Notes under the pieces: generated by a model
What the model was told of the DNA's origin: nothing
What the model saw: the letters and a program-made list of their open reading frames with translations, nothing else
Database searches by the model: none
Virus record (IMG/VR): IMGVR_UViG_3300009008_000202
Location: 1-27,073 of that record
Reading direction: 5' to 3' (one strand)
DNA: 27,073 nucleotides
From: a virus
Made by a program: the position numbers and the translations under genes
Part shown: positions 1 through 5,002 of the stretch, one piece after another
Numbering within the stretch: position 1 is the stretch's first letter
How the letters are laid out: each line of letters begins with the position of its first letter

Positions 1-108
1 CTTTCTCCTTTATTGCTTTAAGAATAATAATGAGCAGAGGAAGGTCATTCTCCTTCAAGTCTTGTATTATTGGTAATCTCCAATAACCACTCTGCTCTAT
101 TTTTTCAT
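1..108 (-). CDS. Start of an unknown leftward gene, frame broken in an A-run
   Basis: This is the 5' end of a leftward gene that exits the window. From about 99 down to 1 one frame is open and reads like protein (EQSGYWRLPIIQDLKEND, then a hydrophobic LLIII stretch and KAIKEK), but it has no usual start codon after the preceding stop. An ATG at 106-108 is followed by six A (100-105) and then a stop in its own frame. One extra A would join the ATG to the open frame as MKKIEQSGYW. Either the assembly has lost a base in the homopolymer, or slippage on the A-run makes the protein. The ribosome site is weak. The product is not recognised. Confidence 0.5.
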
Positions 109-130
109 TCTCTATATTTATCTATGTTTT

Positions 131-152
131 GGCAAAATTCTATATTTTTGCC
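131..152. other. Perfect 7-bp hairpin after the tmRNA-like RNA
   Basis: GGCAAAA and TTTTGCC flank an 8-base loop. On the minus strand it lies 11 bases beyond the 3' end of the tRNA-like RNA (164-244), where a 3' processing signal or weak terminator could sit. There is no U-tract after the stem on either strand, so calling it an intrinsic terminator would be overreach. Confidence 0.35.
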
Positions 153-163
153 GAATCTTTGTG

Positions 164-244
164 GAGGGTGGTGAGAATTGAACTCACATCTGCGATTCAA
201 CTGGGAGATACCCCAACCACACGCATCGAAAACCTTTCACCCCC
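164..244 (-). ncRNA. tmRNA-like mini RNA (tRNA-like domain only)
   Basis: On the minus strand an 81-base segment folds as follows. The acceptor stem GGGGGTG pairs with CACCCTC (7 bp, one G-U). A 12-base D-loop-like segment without a stem contains GG then TTTTCGATG. A short stem TGCG/CGCA is capped by the hairpin TTGGG/CCCAG. A perfect T-arm (GTGAG/CTCAC) carries the loop TTCAATT. Acceptor, stemless D-loop with GG..TTCGA, a P2-like helix in place of an anticodon arm, and a T-arm are the hallmarks of the tRNA-like domain of tmRNA. A normal tRNA cloverleaf cannot be drawn: no 7-base anticodon loop fits. No tag reading frame or pseudoknot region fits inside it. The full CCA is not encoded (CAC follows the acceptor). 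It could be a reduced tmRNA, a tRNA-mimic, or a decayed relic. Confidence 0.45.
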
Positions 245-384
245 AATATCATATTCCCCACTTGGAGAAAATGATACCCAATAGCCATAGGACTTGTACA
301 GTTTTTAACGAGCAACTTGTAGCCTCGTAATGTTGTGCAATAACCTCGAATAAAATTCTGGATAACTCCATCCACTTACTCTGT

Positions 385-411
385 TATAATGTGGTCAGCA
401 ATCACTTGCTG
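385..411 (+). promoter_or_regulatory. Rightward -10 box with adjoining inverted repeat
   Basis: A perfect TATAAT lies at 385-390 on the plus strand. The inverted repeat CAGCAA-tcac-TTGCTG (396-411) covers the predicted start of transcription. No good -35 box is seen at 16-18 bases. The repeat could be an operator or a 5' hairpin. It sits in the noncoding gap between the leftward genes at 497 and 108, upstream of a 23-codon plus-strand reading frame. Confidence 0.3.
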
Positions 412-465
412 GATTGCCTATGGCTCTTTATGGGTAATTTTATGGACACCATTACAGGAGAGAGA

Positions 466-537
466 ATGATGCCCAAACGTAGCACGAAAGGTAATACTAC
501 GCTTCGTAAATCTCATCAAGACACTTTTTGGCTATAA
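466..537 (+). CDS. Possible 23-residue rightward microprotein
   Basis: ATG at 466 follows AGGAG (456-460) at five bases, a good ribosome site. It opens a 23-codon frame for a basic peptide (MMPKRSTKGNTTLRKSHQ...). A TATAAT lies 76 bases upstream. It is antisense to the end of the leftward gene at 497-712. The length is within chance and there is no recognisable domain, so this is only a candidate. Confidence 0.2.
   Translation: MMPKRSTKGNTTLRKSHQDTFWL
478..507. other. Interleaved repeats able to form an H-type pseudoknot
   Basis: CGTAG (478-482) can pair with CTACG (497-501), and ACGAA (484-488) with TTCGT (503-507). The two stems interleave, which is the pattern of an H-type pseudoknot, and the same pairing exists on both strands. 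On the minus strand it lies at the stop codon of the 497-712 gene. Five-base stems can arise by chance. Confidence 0.2.
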
Positions 538-712
538 CCCAATTCTCCTCTGCATGAATGTGTTTTAAACCTTCCATAGCAACATCCAATTTCCTTTGTA
601 GTTTATCTACTAAAGAGGATAAATGAGATACATCACCTTCTAAGGATTGAATCCTCATGTCCTTTTTATATAAGTCGTTCATTAGTTCCTTCTTCTGAAA
701 TTTCTCTTCCAT
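497..712 (-). CDS. Small coiled-coil protein, unknown
   Basis: This is a 71-residue, highly charged protein. Residues 1-50 are helical with heptad-like spacing of L, M, I and V (DMRIQSLEGDVSHLSSLVDKL), suggesting a coiled coil and self-association or binding to a replication partner. There is no membrane segment and no cysteine. AGGAG lies seven bases before the ATG. Its start overlaps the end of the zinc-ribbon gene 666-812, so it is probably made by translational coupling in the leftward early operon. It is the last gene before the 388-base noncoding gap with the tmRNA-like RNA. Family not recognised. Confidence 0.6.
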   Translation of the reverse strand: MEEKFQKKELMNDLYKKDMRIQSLEGDVSHLSSLVDKLQRKLDVAMEGLKHIHAEENWVIAKKCLDEIYEA

Positions 713-812
713 GTTCTTGCTCCTCTACAAAATTAGAATGACATTCAAAACACATCTGTTGCCCATAACAAGTCTTTATCTGAGCCTTTCTCCCACAATC
801 TACACACGACAT
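666..812 (-). CDS. Zinc-ribbon microprotein, 48 aa
   Basis: This short frame encodes 48 residues with two CxxC knuckles, CVDC at 3-6 and CFEC at 21-24, plus C15. That is the arrangement of a minimal zinc ribbon. The C-terminal half is acidic and polar. The ATG at 810-812 overlaps the stop of the replication-organiser-like gene (800-802), and GGAAGGG lies upstream, so coupled translation is likely. Its 3' end overlaps the start of the coiled-coil gene by 47 bases in another frame. Such proteins often bind nucleic acid or the host transcription machinery, but nothing here shows which. Confidence 0.55.
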   Translation of the reverse strand: MSCVDCGRKAQIKTCYGQQMCFECHSNFVEEQEHGREISEEGTNERLI

Positions 813-1210
813 GGTGCTAAATCCCTTCCACAGCATTGACTTAGTTCTTGATGTACAGTAAACTTATCATAGAATCCACTCTTATTACAGTTTGTACAAT
901 ACCCAATCCTCGCAGAGCCTACTGCATCCATTTTAAAGTCGGTAGCCGATACCTTGACATCTGCCTCAGTTTCAAACTCATCCTCCCAATTCTCTCCATT
1001 TATAAAGGTAGAGGGGTGCTTGATGTGTTTCTTTATAGTGCCCTGTACTTCAATCTCTTTAACGTAGTTCTTAACACCCTCAATGCACTCTAATTGGGTT
1101 GCCTTTGGAAGTTTATCAAAATATTTCCTTGCTCTCTTCTTTTCTTTTTTACGAGGATATAATCCCCAAAATATATCAAAATTATCCATTATAACTCGCA
1201 ACTCGGACAT
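800..1210 (-). CDS. Phage replication-organiser-like protein with C-terminal zinc knuckle
   Basis: 136 residues. The N-terminal pattern FDIFWGLYPRKKEKKRARKYFDKL (residues 11-34), followed by KHPSTFINGENWEDEF near residue 65, is typical of the C-terminal domain of phage and primosomal replication-initiation proteins that load a helicase. Here it forms most of the protein, so the usual N-terminal winged helix is missing or encoded elsewhere. The C-terminal 35 residues carry CTNC, CC and a last C, a likely zinc site. AAAGGG lies seven bases before the ATG. It overlaps its neighbours on both sides in the leftward operon. A DNA-binding replication role is inference; the motif match is by eye. Confidence 0.6.
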   Translation of the reverse strand: MSELRVIMDNFDIFWGLYPRKKEKKRARKYFDKLPKATQLECIEGVKNYVKEIEVQGTIKKHIKHPSTFINGENWEDEFETEADVKVSATDFKMDAVGSARIGYCTNCNKSGFYDKFTVHQELSQCCGRDLAPCRV

Positions 1211-1425
1211 GATTCTACCCTTTCTTTTCCGATTGATGGAAAGTCCTCATATACTACTATATTGCCGACCTTCTTATATAAATTATCTGTAAATAAAGGT
1301 GTCTGAAAGACGTGTTCGCAGTTAAGACAATACTTTAAAATCTTATCTTGTTTACTCTCTCGGTCTTTAGTACCTTCCTTGATTTTCTTTGCTCTTTTAT
1401 CTGTTTGGATTGCCCAATATGTCAT
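1189..1425 (-). CDS. Small zinc-ribbon protein, unknown
   Basis: 78 residues. The N-terminal third is basic (TDKRAKKIKEGTKDRESKQDK). After it come CLNC at residues 33-36 and CPSC at 73-76 near the end. This is a split zinc ribbon with about 36 residues between knuckles. AAGGAG is placed well before the ATG. The end overlaps the start of the 800-1210 gene by 22 bases, so the two are probably coupled. A basic tail plus a zinc ribbon suggests nucleic-acid binding, but the family is not recognised. Confidence 0.6.
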   Translation of the reverse strand: MTYWAIQTDKRAKKIKEGTKDRESKQDKILKYCLNCEHVFQTPLFTDNLYKKVGNIVVYEDFPSIGKERVESCPSCEL

Positions 1426-1470
1426 ATACTCTCCTTAAAGGGGGAGGTTAATCCCCCTTTTATTAACACC

Positions 1471-1713
1471 CTAAAATGGGATGTCTTCGTCTTTAGGTTC
1501 AGGTTTGAACGTGTCCACCTTAACGTAGTGCGTTTTCCCATACTCATCAGCACCACCCTTTTTTTTGCATACGTTTAGTTTGATGTACTTTGTGCCATCC
1601 ATCTCAAATATATGCTCTGCACACTCTTTTAGTTTAGTGAGGTTAAGTGAGAACGAAACCATATCGCCATCAAACTTCTCTACACCATTTCCTAAGTATA
1701 TGTTATCTTTCAT
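1471..1713 (-). CDS. Probable single-stranded DNA-binding protein, short
   Basis: 80 residues ending in KDEDIPF. An acidic tail closing with D-I-P-F is the tip by which bacterial and phage SSB proteins recruit partners. The body (SFSLNLTKLKECAEHIFEMDGTKYIKLNV) reads as alternating strands, consistent with a small OB-like fold, but it is much shorter than the usual SSB (about 170 residues). A strong AAAAGGAG site lies inside the end of the upstream gene, overlapping it by 11 bases. Position beside the replication-organiser-like gene supports a role in replication or annealing. The tip is seen directly; the fold is inferred. Confidence 0.6.
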   Translation of the reverse strand: MKDNIYLGNGVEKFDGDMVSFSLNLTKLKECAEHIFEMDGTKYIKLNVCKKKGGADEYGKTHYVKVDTFKPEPKDEDIPF

Positions 1714-2257
1714 ATAACTCCTTTTCGTATTCTTTTACTTTTATTTTAAGGTTCTCAATATAATCACTTGCACCACCTATTGTTAGGGTTGAAAAATCAG
1801 CGTGTTTCTTTAGTTTTCCATCTAACTGTGATTCCAAGCCCATTATAAGATTTTTTTGCTTTTCTGTGGCTTTTTTCGGCTTATTAAAGTCGTCTGCCTC
1901 AACTTCTGAATATACACCATACTCATAAGCATTAATAAGTTTAAGAGTGAGCCTGTCTTTGAGGCGTTTCTCTGCCATTGCCCAGTTGTAAGGCATCTTG
2001 CAGTTTTTAGGTGAAGCCTCGCCTACTGTCCAAACCTCACTATCCCCAAGTTTAGCACTACCTATAATCGCTACGCCTCCATCATTATCTCTGTGTATGT
2101 CGGTGTAAGATGGTTTAATAAACTCAATGCCCTCTTTATAAGCGATTTTCTCACAAGCATCGTGTGTAAGAATCAATGCAGACTTCCCACCTCTTTTAAG
2201 TTCCCAAGAATCATCTTTGGCTAAGTTGTATTTTTTCTGTAAATCAGTTATCTTCAT
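1703..2257 (-). CDS. Recombination/replication-associated phage protein, unproven
   Basis: 184 residues from the ATG at 2257, chosen over a GTG at 2263 because AGGAG is seven bases before the ATG and TAATG joins it to the upstream stop. The stretch MPYNWAMAEKRLKDRLTLKLI (start near residue 89), preceded by WTVGEASPKNC, resembles proteins next to SSB genes in many phages. It recalls the AEKRA.DRA..KL core of single-strand-annealing families, but the match is weak. The C-terminus is helical and lysine-rich (ATEKQKNLIMGLESQL). It sits directly before the SSB-like gene. Annealing function is a guess; coding is secure. Confidence 0.6.
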   Translation of the reverse strand: MKITDLQKKYNLAKDDSWELKRGGKSALILTHDACEKIAYKEGIEFIKPSYTDIHRDNDGGVAIIGSAKLGDSEVWTVGEASPKNCKMPYNWAMAEKRLKDRLTLKLINAYEYGVYSEVEADDFNKPKKATEKQKNLIMGLESQLDGKLKKHADFSTLTIGGASDYIENLKIKVKEYEKELYER

Positions 2258-2607
2258 TAACACTCTCCTATAAGTTCATCATTTGGTCTATCAAAGACCA
2301 CATTAAACACATTCCAACACATATTGAAATACGCTTTTTCGTCATCAAGGTCATCTATTCCAACTTCACGCATAGCCTCCCAAAACATATCTTTATTACC
2401 TTCATAAAGTTTACGCAAATCATCCTCTTTGGAAATCCTAAATGCTGTAAATGTCATATAGCAATTAAAATCAAAATCCCATAAATCTCCTTGCTTCAAG
2501 CCCCTTATATACTCATCAAGATAAAATGCAATATCACTTTTTAACATATCATCCACTTTAGAAAACTCTTCATCGCTGAGAATGAATCTATCATCTATAC
2601 CTATCAT
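2257..2607 (-). CDS. Acidic hypothetical protein
   Basis: 116 residues, strongly acidic and aromatic (DLWDFDFNCYMTFTAF, DDLDDEKAYFNMCWNVFNVVFDRP). There is no zinc pair, signal peptide or membrane segment. GAGAGGAAAG lies before the ATG. The start overlaps the stop of the XRE-like gene by four bases and the end overlaps the next gene as TAATG, so it is an inner member of a translationally coupled operon. Acidic small phage proteins can mimic DNA or inhibit host enzymes, but nothing specific shows that here. Family not recognised. Confidence 0.6.
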   Translation of the reverse strand: MIGIDDRFILSDEEFSKVDDMLKSDIAFYLDEYIRGLKQGDLWDFDFNCYMTFTAFRISKEDDLRKLYEGNKDMFWEAMREVGIDDLDDEKAYFNMCWNVFNVVFDRPNDELIGEC

Positions 2608-2816
2608 ATTCTTTCCTCTCTTAGTTTGTTTAAATTAGGATATAAATCACTCATCTTACACTTTAACAGTTTGGCAAGTTCTCTCACTTTGCCTTTGTCG
2701 GGGGTACGTCTTTCAGAAATCCATTGACTTATTTCTGTATCGTGTACTCCCAACCTATCTGCAATATAGGTGTTTTTATAACCACTCCTTAAAATATACT
2801 CTTTAATGTTGTTCAA
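2604..2816 (-). CDS. XRE/Cro-type helix-turn-helix regulator
   Basis: 70 residues from a TTG start, with GGAG six bases upstream. Residues 1-60 form a Cro/C1-type helix-turn-helix: NTYIADRLGVHDTEISQWISERRTP is helix, turn and recognition helix, and LAKLLKCKMSDLYP closes the bundle. It is Cro-sized, with no oligomerisation domain. It is second in the leftward operon that starts near 2955, so it may control that operon through the promoter area at 2992-3108. Whether it belongs to a lysogeny switch is unknown because no integrase is in the window. Confidence 0.75.
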   Translation of the reverse strand: MNNIKEYILRSGYKNTYIADRLGVHDTEISQWISERRTPDKGKVRELAKLLKCKMSDLYPNLNKLREERI

Positions 2817-2955
2817 CTTTCACTCCATCCTTATCGTAATACCATATTTGGATTTGTTTATCATCCACAGTTATGTTTAGGTAGTTTGCCTGTAAGTTGT
2901 CAGACCTCACTACCTCTGTCTTAATTTTGTTTCCTGCTATCAATGTAAGTTCCAT
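2803..2955 (-). CDS. Hypothetical 50-aa protein, first gene of the leftward operon
   Basis: The start at 2955 is chosen because AAGGAG lies four bases before this ATG. The same frame is open to 3138, but that part is low-complexity and has no ribosome site. The 50 residues (MELTLIAGNKIKTEVVRSDN ... IWYYDKDGVKVEQH) look like a compact beta protein. Its stop overlaps the TTG start of the XRE gene. It begins the operon that runs to 497. Family not recognised. Confidence 0.6.
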   Translation of the reverse strand: MELTLIAGNKIKTEVVRSDNLQANYLNITVDDKQIQIWYYDKDGVKVEQH

Positions 2956-2991
2956 TAATCTCCTTTCGATGTTGGTTAAATTTACGATGAC

Positions 2992-3010
2992 ATTTATAAT
3001 CAAGGCAAGG
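2992..3010 (-). promoter_or_regulatory. Leftward promoter-like element before the 2955 operon
   Basis: On the minus strand CCTTGCC is followed by TTG and ATTATAAAT, 37 bases before the ATG at 2955. The same CTTGC...ATTATAAAT pattern occurs at 5222-5238, and related ones at 6173-6190 and 11086-11100, each at the head of a leftward gene block. No convincing -35 lies 16-18 bases upstream of this one. Confidence 0.35.
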
Positions 3011-3079
3011 GATTTTTTAATTTTATGCAAAGTTTTTTTAATTCTCGTCGGTAATATAAAAATGTTTTGTAAAGTCCAA

Positions 3080-3108
3080 TTTATAATTGTATATTTCTTC
3101 CAATGCAA
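3080..3108 (-). promoter_or_regulatory. Leftward sigma70-type promoter candidate
   Basis: On the minus strand TTGCAT (3103-3108) and TATAAA (3080-3085) are separated by exactly 17 bases. It would transcribe the operon beginning at 2955 with a leader of about 120 bases that includes the second element at 2992-3010. It overlaps the stop codon of the upstream frame (3081-3353). The -35 is only half consensus. Confidence 0.4.
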
Positions 3109-3353
3109 TCGGTTGGTTTGATACTTTTGGGGTTGCATTTATAAAGTCGGCTACCAAAAGGGAGTATCAAAGCCGACAAAGTATCTCGAAGGGGATAACG
3201 CTTGATACAGACAGAATCACCTGTTAATGAATCCTCCGAGTATATTATGTGATTATAAATATACTTATCCGATTTTGATAGCATGGCTCCGAAGAGGAAG
3301 CAAGGACAGAGAGGCTCTAACTCTATTCGTAGGGGTAGAATCTCTCTATCCAT
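3081..3353 (-). CDS. Uncertain 90-aa protein with atypical codon use
   Basis: The frame from ATG 3353 starts four bases after the stop of the 42-aa membrane protein gene. It encodes MDREILPLRIELEPLCPCFLFGAM ... with six cysteines spread along it. Codon use differs from the neighbours (many CUC, CUA, UCG, CGA, CCC), and the ribosome site is weak (GAG close to the ATG). The DNA also contains a 7-bp stem GTCGGCT/AGCCGAC (3146-3152 with 3171-3177) and nested GTATC/GATAC pairs, so part may instead be structured noncoding DNA or RNA. Operon spacing favours a gene; composition argues against it. No family recognised. Confidence 0.35.
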   Translation of the reverse strand: MDREILPLRIELEPLCPCFLFGAMLSKSDKYIYNHIIYSEDSLTGDSVCIKRYPLRDTLSALILPFGSRLYKCNPKSIKPTDCIGRNIQL

Positions 3354-3357
3354 TTCT

Positions 3358-3486
3358 CTAACATTCACCAAAGAGGAAGCACTTTACGAGTATAAATATA
3401 ACACAATAAAATACTCCACTAAATATAATAAGACCACCTAATTCCAAGATGTTTATTATAATCTCAAGTAAAGAATTATCTCTCAT
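3358..3486 (-). CDS. Small single-pass membrane protein, 42 aa
   Basis: The ATG at 3484-3486 is preceded by AAAGGAG at five bases and overlaps the TGA of the upstream gene. After a short charged start (MRDNSLLE), about 32 residues are nearly all hydrophobic (IIINILELGGLIIF...FYCVIFILV), enough for one long or two short membrane helices. It is tightly packed in the leftward cluster of microproteins. Function unknown; early phage membrane peptides often act on the host envelope, which is only a guess here. Confidence 0.55.
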   Translation of the reverse strand: MRDNSLLEIIINILELGGLIIFSGVFYCVIFILVKCFLFGEC

Positions 3487-3635
3487 ATTAACTCCTTTAT
3501 TTTGTTAAAGTCATTTTTAGACATAAATATAATGTGAGGAAATCCCTCATCCCAAGTTTGGGAAAGGCGGATAATATCATTCTCACATATAACTAAAATG
3601 TCCTCATTATCGGGCAAGTCTGATTTAATTTCCAT
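3483..3635 (-). CDS. Hypothetical 50-aa acidic protein
   Basis: The frame encodes 50 residues (MEIKSDLPDNEDILVICEND ... KNDFNKIKELI) that read as a small alpha/beta protein. The start ATG lies inside the end of the zinc-ribbon gene 3625-3786 (overlap 11 bases) and the TGA overlaps the next ATG. There is no strong ribosome site of its own, so it is likely read by coupling. The C-terminal FMSKNDF resembles the MTKNDL stretch of the protein at 4163-4303, hinting at a shared small family in this cluster. Confidence 0.5.
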   Translation of the reverse strand: MEIKSDLPDNEDILVICENDIIRLSQTWDEGFPHIIFMSKNDFNKIKELI

Positions 3636-3786
3636 CGATACCCAATATTTCTAACATTACCTCATCATCTTCACCATAGACTTCATCACAAGGCTCACAA
3701 TACAGCCCTTGAGAAGACCAATCAGGAGGAGTAGAGATATACTCACACTCCACCAAATTATAACGACATTTAGGGCATTTATACAT
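3625..3786 (-). CDS. Zinc-ribbon microprotein, 53 aa
   Basis: 53 residues with CPKC at 4-7 and CEPC at 30-33, plus C14. This is a classic minimal zinc ribbon with an acidic C-terminus (DEVYGEDDEVMLEILG). GGAGG stands four bases before the ATG at 3786, one of the best ribosome sites in the cluster. It overlaps the upstream gene's last base and the downstream gene's first 11 bases. The fold is clear from the knuckles; the partner is unknown. Confidence 0.65.
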   Translation of the reverse strand: MYKCPKCRYNLVECEYISTPPDWSSQGLYCEPCDEVYGEDDEVMLEILGIDGN

Positions 3787-3947
3787 TATTCCTCCATTTC
3801 TATTATTATTTTAGCCAACTTTATTATATGTTCTCTTGCGAAAACCTCATCATTCGATGCCTCATTTTCATCAAAATTATCCCATTCCTCGACTACTTGC
3901 TCAAGGTCTATGACAGTATTTTGATGCCTACAATACGACATATACAT
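3786..3947 (-). CDS. Acidic hypothetical protein, 53 aa
   Basis: The start at 3947 is chosen because AAGGAG lies six bases before this ATG; the longer frame to 4001 has no ribosome site and overlaps the membrane peptide gene. The protein (MYMSYCRHQNTVIDLEQVVEEW...) is acidic in the middle (DNFDENEASNDEVF) and ends in an amphipathic helix (HIIKLAKIIIEMEE). The ATG overlaps the TAA of the upstream gene as TAATG. Family not recognised. Confidence 0.5.
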   Translation of the reverse strand: MYMSYCRHQNTVIDLEQVVEEWDNFDENEASNDEVFAREHIIKLAKIIIEMEE

Positions 3948-4042
3948 TATATACTCCTTATCATTGTTATAAATACATACATTACTCCACTTGCCATCCA
4001 TAGAATGGCAAACTCTTTAAACATTTTATAATATTCTCTCAT
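3947..4042 (-). CDS. Membrane micropeptide, 31 aa
   Basis: A 31-codon frame with AAAGG before the ATG at 4042. After MREYYKMFKE it is hydrophobic through FAILWMASGVMYVFITMI and ends RSI: one membrane helix with positive ends. TAATG overlap couples it to the next gene. It is short enough for chance, but the ribosome site, the coupled stop/start and the clean helix argue for a real gene. Confidence 0.45.
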   Translation of the reverse strand: MREYYKMFKEFAILWMASGVMYVFITMIRSI

Positions 4043-4181
4043 TTTTATACCTTTCAATTTGCTCACTTGTACGCATCATATCACGTTTACATTTATCACA
4101 GTAATCATTACCACAATTTATACATTTGCTACGTGGTTTAGTTATTTTATTCATTTGATTTATTATTTCGATTGAGTACAT
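4026..4181 (-). CDS. Zinc-finger microprotein, 51 aa
   Basis: 51 residues with CINC at 20-23 and CDKC at 28-31, only four residues apart, flanked by basic segments (NKITKPRSK before, KRDMMRTSEQIERYKNER after). Close knuckles with basic flanks suggest a zinc-stabilised turn contacting nucleic acid or protein. AAAGGGG lies four bases before the ATG at 4181. It overlaps both neighbouring genes by 17-19 bases. Function unknown. Confidence 0.55.
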   Translation of the reverse strand: MYSIEIINQMNKITKPRSKCINCGNDYCDKCKRDMMRTSEQIERYKNERIL

Positions 4182-4303
4182 AATACCCCTTTCATTTGTA
4201 TTAAGTCATTTTTAGTCATAGATATATAATAAGATTTACCACGACTATCTGTTAAATATAACATATAATTGCTACCTACTTTTTTAAGTTCACATCTATC
4301 CAT
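4163..4303 (-). CDS. Hypothetical 46-aa protein
   Basis: The frame starts at ATG 4303, overlapping the stop of the 4296-4559 gene, with AAGG six bases upstream. It reads MDRCELKKVGSNYMLYLTDSRGKSYYISMTKNDL..., a likely small beta hairpin plus helix. The YISMTKNDL stretch resembles IIFMSKNDF in the 3483-3635 product, which suggests duplicated paralogues. The end overlaps the next zinc-finger gene by 19 bases. Confidence 0.5.
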   Translation of the reverse strand: MDRCELKKVGSNYMLYLTDSRGKSYYISMTKNDLIQMKGVLCTQSK

Positions 4304-4559
4304 TATAAACCTTATAAGTTGATGAACCTACTTTTATAATTGTAAGATTCCCCATAATTTCATCGTAAGATTTCCAATAATCATCCCAAGTTAGATTATC
4401 CTTACAATTACCAATTAAGGCACAATTATCTGCAATATTATCAATTTCAAGATATAAATCCACATCATATCCTTTGTATTTTTTTAAGGCATCTATATAA
4501 TTATAACCCAATATATAAACATCCTCATCTTTTATATGTGCTTTAATCATCTTATTCAT
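4296..4559 (-). CDS. Hypothetical 87-aa protein
   Basis: 87 residues, acidic and aromatic (YILGYNYIDALKKYKGYDVDLYLEIDNIADNCALIGNC), with no zinc pair or membrane helix. GAAAGGGTTATTATA precedes the ATG and is one copy of a leader shared by several genes in this cluster. The start shares one base with the upstream stop. It seems a soluble alpha/beta microprotein; family not recognised. Confidence 0.6.
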   Translation of the reverse strand: MNKMIKAHIKDEDVYILGYNYIDALKKYKGYDVDLYLEIDNIADNCALIGNCKDNLTWDDYWKSYDEIMGNLTIIKVGSSTYKVYNG

Positions 4560-4696
4560 TATAATAACCCTTTCAATTTATAATACATACGTTTTATAAA
4601 GTACAGAATTTTATTCTCACCATCACGTAATAATCCATATTTGTCTTCTGCTATACAAAATTCCATAGTACGCTTATAAACATCTTGTTTATTCAT
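4559..4696 (-). CDS. Hypothetical basic protein, 45 aa
   Basis: The start at 4696 follows GAGG at six bases, and the region upstream in the same frame belongs to the overlapping zinc-ribbon gene. The 45 residues (MNKQDVYKRTMEFCIAEDKYGLLRDGENKILYFIKRMYYKLKGLL) are basic at the end, with a possible amphipathic helix. It overlaps the zinc-ribbon gene by eight bases. Function unknown. Confidence 0.5.
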   Translation of the reverse strand: MNKQDVYKRTMEFCIAEDKYGLLRDGENKILYFIKRMYYKLKGLL

Positions 4697-4805
4697 CTTC
4701 AACCTCAATTTTAGAGCCATCTTCGCAATCATCGCAAAAATGAGCCTCATATTTATAATTATAAACTAAATAATCATATAATCCACAGCCATCACAATAA
4801 TCCAT
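4689..4805 (-). CDS. Zinc-ribbon microprotein, 38 aa
   Basis: 38 residues with CDGC at 4-7 and CDDC at 24-27 and a very acidic tail (EDGSKIEVEDE). It is the smallest zinc ribbon in the cluster. GAAAGGGTTATAAAA precedes the ATG at 4805, the shared leader of this gene cluster. It shares one base with the gene at 4805-5002 and overlaps the next gene's start. The tyrosine-rich spacer (YDYLVYNYKYEAHF) is unusual. Partner unknown. Confidence 0.55.
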   Translation of the reverse strand: MDYCDGCGLYDYLVYNYKYEAHFCDDCEDGSKIEVEDE

Positions 4806-5002
4806 TATTTTATAACCCTTTCAATAAATTCATTTATAATCCCATGTGGTGATATTAAACTCGGTTCAAATAAGGTATATCCACTATCCTTCAAAACTCC
4901 TGTATAGGATGTAATTTCATAATATCCTGTACTCATATTTAGATAAAAGTCATAAGTTATAAAACTTTTACAAGATGAGAATTTTAAATTTATACTATCC
5001 AT
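4805..5002 (-). CDS. Hypothetical 65-aa protein
   Basis: 65 residues (MDSINLKFSSCKSFITYDFYLNMSTGYYEITSYTG...) that read as beta-rich with a short C-terminal helix (INEFIERVIK). GAAAGGGTTATAAA stands immediately before the ATG, the clearest copy of the shared leader. It starts one base after the stop of the next gene upstream. No cysteine pair, no membrane segment, no family recognised. Confidence 0.6.
   Translation of the reverse strand: MDSINLKFSSCKSFITYDFYLNMSTGYYEITSYTGVLKDSGYTLFEPSLISPHGIINEFIERVIK

Noticed and set aside
131-152. Intrinsic terminator
   Set aside because: Good stem but no U-run follows on either strand.
164-244. Ordinary tRNA gene
   Set aside because: Acceptor and T-arm fit, but no D-stem and no 5-bp stem with a 7-base anticodon loop can be drawn; the D-region matches tmRNA better.
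184-375. 63-residue leftward frame
   Set aside because: It runs through the tRNA-like element, has no ribosome site and has an unlikely composition.
164-560. Complete tmRNA starting near 500
   Set aside because: The span has the right length, but no 5' acceptor partner with a TTCGA D-loop occurs there, and no alanine-rich tag frame ending in LAA or similar was found.
3283-3441. 52-codon rightward frame as a firm gene
   Set aside because: Composition is protein-like, but no ribosome site or promoter is seen and it conflicts with two leftward frames; kept only as part of a finding.
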